Source: CAMCXT01 sp046302715 (GTDB taxonomy: Bacteria > Bacteroidota > Bacteroidia > M30B66). From it: a stretch of 17,855 nt of DNA. The stretch is from assembly GCA_046302715.1 (NCBI GenBank), contig JBKCHQ010000196.1, forward strand, positions 1-17,855. The letters are read 5' to 3'. Of this stretch, positions 7,727-13,973 are shown piece by piece. Position 1 is the first letter of the stretch, and each line of letters starts with the position of its first letter. Under the pieces are notes generated by a model. The model ran no database searches and had not been told where the DNA came from. It saw only the letters and a list, made by a program, of their open reading frames with translations. A program made the translations under genes and the position numbers.

Positions 7727-8463
7727 ACCGCCGCCAAATATTTTTGACTGCCGCATGGCTTTGGGCAACAATACTGGGAGCTCAGAATAAAGTTACAACA
7801 GTAGGATTTCAAATTAAACCCATAATTACTGCGCCTCTTTTTGGGACAGGTCCTCAGGAGATAAGCAACCTAAATTCGGGCATGGTGGTAAATGTGGTTC
7901 AAAACACCGGATACACTGCAGGCATGAGCATTAGAAAAGGATTCGAAAAAAACTTTTCGCTCGAATTCGGCATTAATTTTTGCCGCCGCAATCTAAATAT
8001 TTCTACCGATTTTCAGAATTCCCCCTCCAACAACCGTTTGCGCATTATCGGCTATGAATTGCCCCTGGCGGGATTGTTTTTTGTGCGCCTTTCAGAACGC
8101 GTGTATATGAATGTGGGTACGGGCTTTTGTATGAACATTTTTCCTTCCGATGTAATTAATCCCGGTGAACCGCTTTACGTTTATGCTGGCCGCAGAATAA
8201 GCTTTAATCCCGGACTATTAGCCCAAACCGGCATCGAATATCGAAGTGTGCGAAGCGGCTATTTTTATTTGGGCGCTTCGTTCAATCGCCCGTTCTTCCC
8301 GATTTATGAACTCGCCGTTGATTACACACAAAATCAAACGGTAATTTCAAGTATCGTGGCGCCAATGCGTGGCACTTATCTCACCGCCGATTTGAGGTAC
8401 TATTTTCACGAATCTCCGGAGCGCAAAAAAGCAAAATTACCTTCAGAGAAAAAAGGTAAGTAG
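7723..8463 (+). CDS. Outer-membrane beta-barrel protein of unknown function (PorT-like fold)
   Basis: A 246-residue protein with a Sec signal peptide: MNRRQIFLTAAWLWATILGA with likely cleavage at Ala20. The mature region has repeated amphipathic strand-like stretches such as FSLEFGINFCRR, ERVYMNVGTGFCMNIF, GYFYLGASFN and YLTADLRYYF, consistent with a small outer-membrane barrel of the general Bacteroidota outer-membrane-barrel or PorT-like superfamily. The C-terminal tail (about 235-246, RKKAKLPSEKKGK) is basic and probably disordered. The ATG overlaps the kdtA TGA (ATGA), so expression is tied to Kdo transferase. I cannot name a function. It differs in sequence from the barrel upstream of kdtA, so the pair does not look like a simple duplication. 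Cys residues occur but no lipobox is present. Confidence 0.8.
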   Translation: MNRRQIFLTAAWLWATILGAQNKVTTVGFQIKPIITAPLFGTGPQEISNLNSGMVVNVVQNTGYTAGMSIRKGFEKNFSLEFGINFCRRNLNISTDFQNSPSNNRLRIIGYELPLAGLFFVRLSERVYMNVGTGFCMNIFPSDVINPGEPLYVYAGRRISFNPGLLAQTGIEYRSVRSGYFYLGASFNRPFFPIYELAVDYTQNQTVISSIVAPMRGTYLTADLRYYFHESPERKKAKLPSEKKGK

Positions 8464-8484
8464 TTCATAAACAAATTTATCAGT

Positions 8485-8509
8485 AGTATTTCACTAAAGT
8501 GTAAATACT
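8485..8509 (+). other. Imperfect hairpin after the barrel-kdtA-barrel operon
   Basis: AGTATTTCAC pairs with GTG-T-AAATACT across a TAAA loop, giving 10 bp with one bulged T. It begins 22 bp after the last operon stop. There is no following T-run, so it is a poor intrinsic terminator. It could protect the mRNA 3' end or be chance in an AT-rich gap. The rest of 8464-8558 shows no gene. Confidence 0.3.
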
Positions 8510-8558
8510 GCATGCTGCAAATAATTTACTCATAACGCCAAATAAACAATTGTTTTTT

Positions 8559-8566
8559 TACTTTTG
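8559..8566 (+). promoter_or_regulatory. -7 promoter element (TACTTTTG) of tRNA-Leu
   Basis: An exact TAnnTTTG match ending 8 bp before the first base of the mature tRNA, so the transcript would carry only a few extra 5' bases. A clear -33 TTTG is not visible at the usual distance. Confidence 0.6.
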
Positions 8567-8574
8567 CAGCGGCC

Positions 8575-8659
8575 GCCCGGGTGGTGGAACTGGTAGACAC
8601 GCAGGACTTAAAATCCTGTGGCCATTGCGGCTGTACGGGTTCGATTCCCGTCCCGGGTA
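8575..8659 (+). tRNA. tRNA-Leu (anticodon UAA)
   Basis: The acceptor stem GCCCGGG pairs with CCCGGGT (one G-U pair), followed by discriminator A at 8659. The D arm includes GTGGTGGAACTGGTAGACAC. The anticodon stem CAGGA/TCCTG encloses the loop CTTAAAA with anticodon TAA at 8609-8611, which reads UUA. A long variable arm (about 8619-8635) marks it as class II leucine. The T arm is ACGGG-TTCGATT-CCCGT. The bases after the discriminator are CTA, so the CCA end is not encoded and must be added by the CCA-adding enzyme. The boundaries fold cleanly. Confidence 0.98.
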
Positions 8660-8661
8660 CT

Positions 8662-8697
8662 AAAAAAGGGTTTTCTCCTGCGAGAAAACCCTTTTTT
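8662..8697. terminator. Perfect 16-bp hairpin terminator, probably bidirectional
   Basis: A6-GGG-TTTTCTC pairs perfectly with GAGAAAA-CCC-T6 across a CTGC loop. The T-run ends the tRNA-Leu transcript on the plus strand. The mirrored A-run gives a T-run on the minus strand, so it may also end the GAPDH transcript, which reaches here after its stop at 8812. The stretch 8698-8811 holds no other recognisable feature. Confidence 0.93.
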
Positions 8698-8811
8698 ATT
8701 TACAGTTATTATTTAACGCCTAAAGATTGTTTGATTTCACGAAAACTTCTATAAAATTTTCATAACACTCAAAAACAAGTATCAATATATCCTCGCCCAG
8801 CGTATGAAAAA

Positions 8812-10272
8812 TTAATAGTACGTAAGGCGAATTACGTCGGCAAGGTATTTAGCATAACGAACCACCTGACGCGTGTAGCCGTATTCATTATCGTACCAAA
8901 CATATACCACTACCGATTTATGATCGTCAGATACTATTGTTGCCGGACTGTCAACAATAGATGCGCATGGGTTACCTACGAGATCCGACGATACTAATTC
9001 TTGCGAGAGTGAATATTGAATTTGCTCAACCAATTCACCATGCAGTGCTGCGTTGCGAAGCAAGCTGTTTAATTCGTCTTTAGATGTGGCAGTTTCAAGC
9101 TTTAAGTTTAAAATGGCTAATGAAACATTCGGAACCGGCACACGCACGGCATTCGAAGTTAATTTCCCGGCGAGCTCAGGTATTACTTTCGCCACGGCGC
9201 TGCCTGCACCGGTTTCGGTAATCACCATATTAAGTGCTGCCGAACGCCCACGACGGTATTTCTTATGGTAATTGTCCAATAAATTCTGGTCGTTGGTATA
9301 GGCATGAATGGTTTCGATATGCCCTCCCGATATGCCTAAATTTTTCTGAATAACCTTTAAAACCGGAACTATCGCGTTTGTGGTACAGGATGCCGCTGAA
9401 AAAATATGTTCATTCGTTTTATCGCTTGCGTTTTGATTTACACCATAAACCACGTTAGGAATATCGCCTTTGCCTGGAGCAGTGAGCAATACTTTTGCGA
9501 TTCCTTTTGACTTTAAATGTTCCGAAAGTCCCTTGCGATCGCGGGTAACACCGGTATTGTCAATCAAAAGGGCATTTTCTATTCCATATGCGGTGTAATC
9601 AATTGCTGCTGGATCAGAGGCCGCAATCATTTTAACGGTATGTCCATTTATAATTAAGGCTTTATTGGCGAGATCTTCAATAATGGTTCCGGGAAATGGT
9701 CCGTGTACCGAATCGGTTCTTAGCAATGCAGCACGTTTTGTAATGTCGTCATCAGAATTGCTGCGTGTAACAATGGCACGCAAACGAAGCTGTTCGCCTT
9801 TACCGGCCTGAGCAATAATCTCGCGTGCTGCAATGCGTCCGATGCGCCCAAACCCATACAAAACCACGTCTTTTGGATGTAGTACCAGTTTGTCTTTTCC
9901 GATAAATCCGCTCAACTTATCTTGAATAAACTCACTCACTGAGGCATACACCGCTTTTTCGTTGAGCCATTCTGTGGCCAAACGACCAATATCAATGCGC
10001 GAGGGAGCCACTTCCTTTTCGAAAATTTCTTTAGCCAGCGCAAGCGTATCCTGAATTATTATGGTTTTTCCCACTATGGTGCGGGCGTAATTGTGCAGAT
10101 TTAGAATTTCACTCGCACTTCTGTCCACCAGTTGATTTCTGAAAATTACCAGTTCGATGCTTTTTTCAAACCAAAGTTGACCTACAACATGAATTAATTC
10201 AATGGCTGATTTTTCGTCTTGTATCCATTGCTGGAGTTCATTTTCGTACGAATTGGTTGATGGGCTTGTCAT
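8812..10272 (-). CDS. gap: Glyceraldehyde-3-phosphate dehydrogenase with N-terminal extension
   Basis: At 486 residues it is about 150 longer than classical GAPDH (~335). The extra part is a mostly helical N-terminal domain (about 1-130), followed by the NAD(P)-binding GFGRIGR (140-146), the active-site SAASCTTNA (292-300) with Cys296, TIHAYTND (321-328) with His323, RVPVPN (377-382) and WYDNEYGY (459-466). It interconverts glyceraldehyde-3-phosphate and 1,3-bisphosphoglycerate. Two positions that select NAD in classical enzymes differ. The Asp after the second Rossmann strand is absent (VTRSNSD, 168-174), and the residue aligned with Pro188 is Ile351. NADP or dual use is therefore plausible. 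Long GAPDHs of this kind are common in Bacteroidota; the job of the extension is unknown to me. It appears to be a single-gene unit with its own promoter. Confidence 0.95.
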   Translation of the reverse strand: MTSPSTNSYENELQQWIQDEKSAIELIHVVGQLWFEKSIELVIFRNQLVDRSASEILNLHNYARTIVGKTIIIQDTLALAKEIFEKEVAPSRIDIGRLATEWLNEKAVYASVSEFIQDKLSGFIGKDKLVLHPKDVVLYGFGRIGRIAAREIIAQAGKGEQLRLRAIVTRSNSDDDITKRAALLRTDSVHGPFPGTIIEDLANKALIINGHTVKMIAASDPAAIDYTAYGIENALLIDNTGVTRDRKGLSEHLKSKGIAKVLLTAPGKGDIPNVVYGVNQNASDKTNEHIFSAASCTTNAIVPVLKVIQKNLGISGGHIETIHAYTNDQNLLDNYHKKYRRGRSAALNMVITETGAGSAVAKVIPELAGKLTSNAVRVPVPNVSLAILNLKLETATSKDELNSLLRNAALHGELVEQIQYSLSQELVSSDLVGNPCASIVDSPATIVSDDHKSVVVYVWYDNEYGYTRQVVRYAKYLADVIRLTYY

Positions 10273-10309
10273 AAGATTGTTTAAAATTTTTAGGTGCTTT
10301 TTCGGGGAG

Positions 10310-10317
10310 CGAAATTA
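10310..10317 (-). promoter_or_regulatory. Putative -7 element of the GAPDH gene
   Basis: The minus strand reads TAATTTCG, one mismatch from TAnnTTTG, about 37 bp before the GAPDH ATG. No clear -33 box is seen. The remainder of 10273-10357 holds no gene. Confidence 0.35.
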
Positions 10318-10357
10318 CCAATTTAAATGCTTGGTTTGATGATAAATTAATTCAAAT

Positions 10358-10390
10358 AAAAAAGGCCGAACATTTCTGTCGGCCCCTTTT
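10358..10390 (-). terminator. Intrinsic terminator of the Do-like protease gene
   Basis: On the minus strand GGCCGA pairs with TCGGCC around a 9-base loop and is followed by a T-rich run (TTTTTTATTT). It lies 18 bp past the protease stop at 10408 and before the GAPDH promoter, separating the two units. Confidence 0.85.
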
Positions 10391-10407
10391 AAATTGTTCG
10401 GAATGCT

Positions 10408-11841
10408 TTAAATGCCCAATCCGTAATAGGCACGTGTGCCGTTGGGGTAAACGCCTTCAATGAGCATGCCTCGGCGTTCTGATTTCAATGCGTTGGTAAT
10501 ATCCTCAATGCTTGATACGGGTTTATCGCCAATGTGGGTGATTATAAAGCCCTCACGAATTCCTATGCGTTGCAGTTTCCCTTCTTTTATTTTGGCAATT
10601 TTTACCCCGTTTTGTATTCCTAGGGCATTTTTTTCCTTCGAATTCACTTCGGTAAATTCTGCGCCAAGTTCATTAGATACCGACTCGGTGTAGCGGATAA
10701 GGCGGGTATCTCCATTTTTATTTTTAAGGGTTACGGCTATCACTTTGGTATCGCCGTTACGGTTAATGGTAATATCTACCTTATCGCCTGGTCTAAACCG
10801 ACCCACTTGCTCTTGTAACTCAGGCAGATTGTTTACCTGTACATCCTGGATCTTTAAGATAACGTCACCTTCTTTAATTCCTGATTCTTCGGCGGCACCA
10901 CCTGCATTCAAGCCGGCCACATAAACTCCCTTAATATTCGAAATACCTTTTTTAGAAGCCAGCTTGGCATCCAAATCTTCGAGTACCACGCCTATAAAAG
11001 CACGCTGCACTTCGCCAAACTCAAGTAAGTCGGCCACTACTTTACGCACAATATTCACTGGTATGGCAAAGGAGTATCCCGAATAGGAGCCCGTATTTGA
11101 CGCAATGGCCGCATTAATCCCGATAAGCTCACCTTTTGAATTTACGAGGGCACCCCCGCTGTTACCCGGATTTACGGCTGCATCGGTTTGAATAAACGAT
11201 TCGATGGCAAATTTTTCATTTAGAATATTGATGTTTCTTCCTTTTGCACTAATAATACCCGCTGTAACCGTCGATGTCAGGCTGAATGGATTTCCCACTG
11301 CCAGCGCCCATTCGCCTACTTTTACATTGTCAGAGTTGCCATAATAAATAAAAGGTAAACCTTTGGCTTCAATCTTTAAAAGCGCAAGGTCGGTATTTGG
11401 GTCACGGCCTATAACGGTAGCGTCGTATTCCCGTTTATCGTTCAAAACTACTTCCACCTTTTCGGCATTGGCAATTACGTGATTGTTGGTAACTATATAT
11501 CCGTCTTCTGAAATTATTACCCCAGAGCCCGATGCTGTGGGCTGGTTGGGAGCATTTCGGTATGGGTTGCCAAAAAAATAATCGAAAAATGGATCATAAT
11601 TACGGTTGCCACTTACCAAGGTTTTTACGTGCACAACGCCGTGCACCGACATATCGGCCGCTTGTATAAAATCGGGTGCGGTGGTTAAGGATGTCGTATT
11701 TCCTGTAAATTTTGCAGGAATTCGTTCGTTAATCAACGCCTGTTTGCCAGATGTTGCCGGCTGAATTATTAGATAGTTAAGTGAAAGAGCACCAATGCCG
11801 CCTACTACGGCAATAAGTAATGTTGAAAGCACTTTTTTCAT
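10408..11841 (-). CDS. degP: Do-like (DegP/HtrA family) periplasmic serine endoprotease
   Basis: A 477-residue envelope protease and chaperone. The N-terminal hydrophobic segment (about 4-25) is a signal peptide or membrane anchor. The trypsin-like domain carries His121 (TNNHVIA), Asp151 (TDLALL) and Ser228 (GNSGGAL), a complete catalytic triad. PDZ1 spans about 279-375 (FIGVVLEDL through the GDVILKIQDV core) and a more divergent PDZ2 covers about 390-470. It degrades or refolds misfolded proteins in the periplasm, including unfolded outer-membrane barrels. Length and two-PDZ layout match DegP/DegQ; assignment between Deg paralogues is not possible here. The gene stands alone, with a good -7 element upstream and a hairpin terminator downstream, and is divergent from the dapF operon. 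Confidence 0.96.
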   Translation of the reverse strand: MKKVLSTLLIAVVGGIGALSLNYLIIQPATSGKQALINERIPAKFTGNTTSLTTAPDFIQAADMSVHGVVHVKTLVSGNRNYDPFFDYFFGNPYRNAPNQPTASGSGVIISEDGYIVTNNHVIANAEKVEVVLNDKREYDATVIGRDPNTDLALLKIEAKGLPFIYYGNSDNVKVGEWALAVGNPFSLTSTVTAGIISAKGRNINILNEKFAIESFIQTDAAVNPGNSGGALVNSKGELIGINAAIASNTGSYSGYSFAIPVNIVRKVVADLLEFGEVQRAFIGVVLEDLDAKLASKKGISNIKGVYVAGLNAGGAAEESGIKEGDVILKIQDVQVNNLPELQEQVGRFRPGDKVDITINRNGDTKVIAVTLKNKNGDTRLIRYTESVSNELGAEFTEVNSKEKNALGIQNGVKIAKIKEGKLQRIGIREGFIITHIGDKPVSSIEDITNALKSERRGMLIEGVYPNGTRAYYGLGI

Positions 11842-11875
11842 AATCTGTTCCTGTTATTTTCGGTTTTTTGCTTAG

Positions 11876-11883
11876 CAAAAATA
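11876..11883 (-). promoter_or_regulatory. -7 promoter element (TATTTTTG) of the Do-like protease gene
   Basis: An exact TAnnTTTG match on the minus strand, 34 bp before the ATG at 11841. The expected -33 TTTG is not evident. No envelope-stress operator is recognisable. Confidence 0.55.
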
Positions 11884-11966
11884 ATGCCTTGCCATTTTTT
11901 CAGTTCAGGGGGCTGTTTGTTGGTTTGTAGTGGATAACAAATTTATTTATAAAGCTAAAAAAAATG

Positions 11967-11974
11967 TACGTTTG
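11967..11974 (+). promoter_or_regulatory. -7 promoter element (TACGTTTG) of the dapF operon
   Basis: An exact TAnnTTTG match on the plus strand. Transcription should start near 11981, leaving a leader of about 50 bases before the ATG at 12032. Together with the element at 11876 it makes this 190-bp gap a divergent promoter region. The remainder of the gap is AT-rich with no other feature I can support. Confidence 0.55.
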
Positions 11975-12031
11975 CAGCTCCAAACGGAATAGAAGCAAAT
12001 GTATTGCGTCGTTAACATTTTTTAGGTTTTT

Positions 12032-12670
12032 ATGCGCGGCCCGGCTTCCTTTATTACTGGTATTGTTATAGGTTTGGCCGCATCTGCTGCATTGTTTTTT
12101 GTATTCAAAATGTCTGGCGGTAATGAAAGTTCAGCCAGCGATGATCTTCAACCTTCGGCCGATACGCTTATTGATAAGCGAATTCCAGTAAAAAGTGCCA
12201 GTACAAAACGCACCACAGTACGCAATAATTCCAATTTCAATGCTGCTGAATTTGCTGCCGAAGAATCCATTTCCGCCGATAGCAGCATTGTTGATACGTC
12301 AGCCATGATTACCGACGAGGTTATTGTTCGAAGGGATGAGATGATGAAGTCTGTTTCAATTGAATTAGCCGCAAAACCAAGCAATTCTGATTCTCTTATT
12401 GCCATTTTTTTGGAGGAGTCTGCTTCTGGAAGAGCCGAGGTTAATGTTGAGTTTTGGCGCTCGCCGGTAAATTTTAGAGGGTTTAAATTTATACGAAATA
12501 CCGTGGTAGCCTTTGGACTCGATGCTGAAGAGCCCGCCACAGCAGCGCTCTACAATGGCGAGCTTTATATTAAAAACGGGGCTAATGTTTATAGGATGTA
12601 CCCCACTGCACGTTTCAAACCTTTACAGCAAATTACCGATGGCGCCCTATTGAAATCCTTAAAATTATGA
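12032..12670 (+). CDS. Membrane-anchored protein of unknown function, dapF-linked
   Basis: A 212-residue protein with no family I can name. Residues 6-26 (ITGIVIGLAASAALFFVF) form one transmembrane helix near the N-terminus with no good signal-peptidase site, so the protein is probably anchored in the inner membrane facing the periplasm. Residues 28-110 are a Ser/Ala/Asp-rich low-complexity linker. A compact C-terminal domain of about 90 residues (120-212) contains VEFWRSPVNFRGFK (139-152), NTVVAFGLD (156-164) and ALYNGELYIKNGANVYRMYP (172-191), which look like beta-strands. The ATG follows a consensus promoter element, and the stop overlaps the dapF start (ATGA). The tight coupling to a meso-diaminopimelate gene suggests, without proving, a cell-envelope role. 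Confidence 0.78.
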   Translation: MRGPASFITGIVIGLAASAALFFVFKMSGGNESSASDDLQPSADTLIDKRIPVKSASTKRTTVRNNSNFNAAEFAAEESISADSSIVDTSAMITDEVIVRRDEMMKSVSIELAAKPSNSDSLIAIFLEESASGRAEVNVEFWRSPVNFRGFKFIRNTVVAFGLDAEEPATAALYNGELYIKNGANVYRMYPTARFKPLQQITDGALLKSLKL

Positions 12671-13458
12671 AGGTTCATTTTCACAAATATCAGGCTACCG
12701 GAAACGATTTTATTATTATTGACGACCGTAACAAGCAGTTCGATCTTCAGAATAATAGTCTTATTCACCGCATGTGCAACCGTAGATTTGGGATTGGTGC
12801 CGATGGATTAATTCTGTTGCGTAACGAGCCCGGCTACGATTTCAGCATGATTTATTTTAATGCCGATGGATATGAAGGTTCAATGTGCGGTAATGGAGGA
12901 CGATGTGCAGCAGCCTTTGCGCACGAATTGTTTCCTCAAACGTTCAATTATCGCTTTATGGCCTTCGACGGCGAGCATTTGGCCTCTATCAAACAGGCCA
13001 CCGATTCGGGTTTATTGGTCAATCTTTCTATGAGGAATGTTGCCCTGCCTGCAGTTTCTGACCACGCATTCACGCTAAACACCGGGTCGCCCCATTATGT
13101 TAGCTTTGTGGATGATGCCGCATCTGTGGATGTAAATGCAGAGGGGAGAAAAATTCGCAATTCAGCGCCGTATTTACGCGATGGTATCAATGTTAATTTT
13201 GTTGAGGTACATCCAGATGCCATTACCGTTCGCACATTTGAACGGGGAGTAGAGGAGGAGACCCTCTCTTGTGGCACAGGCGTTACTGCATCTGCCATTG
13301 TTGCTGTTTTTTCTGGGAAATTGGCTACTGCTCCGGTCAAAGTGTTTACCCGTGGGGGCGAACTCTCAGTTGATTTTAATTCCAATGATGCGCTTTTCGA
13401 AAATGTTTTTTTAACCGGTCCTGCCGACAAGGTTTTTTCGGGTTCGATGGAGGTTTGA
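12667..13458 (+). CDS. dapF: Diaminopimelate epimerase
   Basis: A 263-residue PLP-independent epimerase. It interconverts LL- and meso-diaminopimelate, the last step before lysine and the cross-link residue for peptidoglycan. The catalytic Cys pair is Cys74 in GSMCGNGGRCAA (71-82) and Cys202 in ETLSCGTGVTASA (198-210). The N-terminal KYQATGNDFIIID (7-19), FGIGADGLI (41-49) and NTGSPHYV (138-145) are also family blocks. Length is normal. It starts inside an ATGA overlap with the upstream unknown gene and ends in a TTGA overlap with the next, so it is the middle gene of a translationally coupled trio. Confidence 0.97.
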   Translation: MKVHFHKYQATGNDFIIIDDRNKQFDLQNNSLIHRMCNRRFGIGADGLILLRNEPGYDFSMIYFNADGYEGSMCGNGGRCAAAFAHELFPQTFNYRFMAFDGEHLASIKQATDSGLLVNLSMRNVALPAVSDHAFTLNTGSPHYVSFVDDAASVDVNAEGRKIRNSAPYLRDGINVNFVEVHPDAITVRTFERGVEEETLSCGTGVTASAIVAVFSGKLATAPVKVFTRGGELSVDFNSNDALFENVFLTGPADKVFSGSMEV

Positions 13459-13973
13459 GTTTGGACGCTGCTTTTGTTTTTACAGATGCTGTAAGCTTTA
13501 AAACGTTTCACTCCGAACGTGTTTACCTGCTAATTATAGGCTTAAACGCCGCCCCACCGCATATTGCATTAATTTTTAACGATACCTATTATTCCGCAAC
13601 GGTTACTGGTTTTGAACGAAAAAAAATAGGGAAGGATTTTTTGTTGCGTCTTTCTAAAAAGAGAGCGCTTGCACTAATTGAGCTTAAATCGCTTAAATCG
13701 CAAAATACGCCTGATAGTATTTTCCAAGCATATGGGCCTTTAAGTATTGGATCTTCTTGTTTGTCGCCTATAAATGATTTTATAAAGGAAAATTATAACA
13801 TTAACTGGAATCGGCCTTTCGTTCATGGTTTGCTTGATGCACTTTACGAACATGGTTTAGTTGTCGAGGTTCAGATTTGTGGCGCTCCGCCAGAAAGTGC
13901 ATCCATCCCAACGTATGGGCAGGATAGTATCGATAGCCATATTATGCAGCTTAAAGTATCGCTTAACCCATAA
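13455..13973 (+). CDS. Protein of unknown function, TTG start, coupled to dapF
   Basis: A 172-residue protein I do not recognise. It has no signal peptide or membrane helix, so it is probably cytoplasmic. The C-terminal half contains INDFIKENYNINWNRPFVHG and a following helix-like stretch; no catalytic motif stands out. No in-frame ATG lies near the start. The TTG at 13455 overlaps the dapF stop (TTGA), and a second TTG follows at 13461. Either could be used; I chose the first for its coupling geometry. Codon use resembles its neighbours and the frame is open over the whole length, so the gene is likely real despite the weak start. Its last 11 bp overlap the 3' end of the convergent aldehyde dehydrogenase gene. 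Confidence 0.65.
   Translation: MSLDAAFVFTDAVSFKTFHSERVYLLIIGLNAAPPHIALIFNDTYYSATVTGFERKKIGKDFLLRLSKKRALALIELKSLKSQNTPDSIFQAYGPLSIGSSCLSPINDFIKENYNINWNRPFVHGLLDALYEHGLVVEVQICGAPPESASIPTYGQDSIDSHIMQLKVSLNP

Noticed and set aside
7426..7812. A 128-codon open frame on the minus strand
   Set aside because: It lies opposite the kdtA 3' end and the start of the next barrel gene, both strongly supported; no motif is seen.
5741..8463. The two barrel genes flanking kdtA as a tandem duplication
   Set aside because: The proteins share only general barrel composition; signal peptides and strand sequences do not align by eye.
11931..11950. A sequence resembling half of a lac-type operator (GTGGATAACAA)
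   Set aside because: There is no symmetric second half and no LacI-type context; a chance match.
11999..12025. A short upstream frame (8 codons, MYCVVNIF) in the leader of the dapF operon
   Set aside because: So short a frame is expected by chance, it is not a leader-peptide type rich in a regulatory amino acid, and no attenuator hairpin follows.
12148..12540. A 130-codon open frame on the minus strand
   Set aside because: It is antisense to the unknown dapF-linked gene. That gene has a promoter element, a coupled stop/start with dapF and a plausible membrane helix, so the plus frame is preferred.
13095..13511. A 138-codon open frame on the minus strand
   Set aside because: It is antisense to the second half of dapF and shows no domain; it is a shadow.
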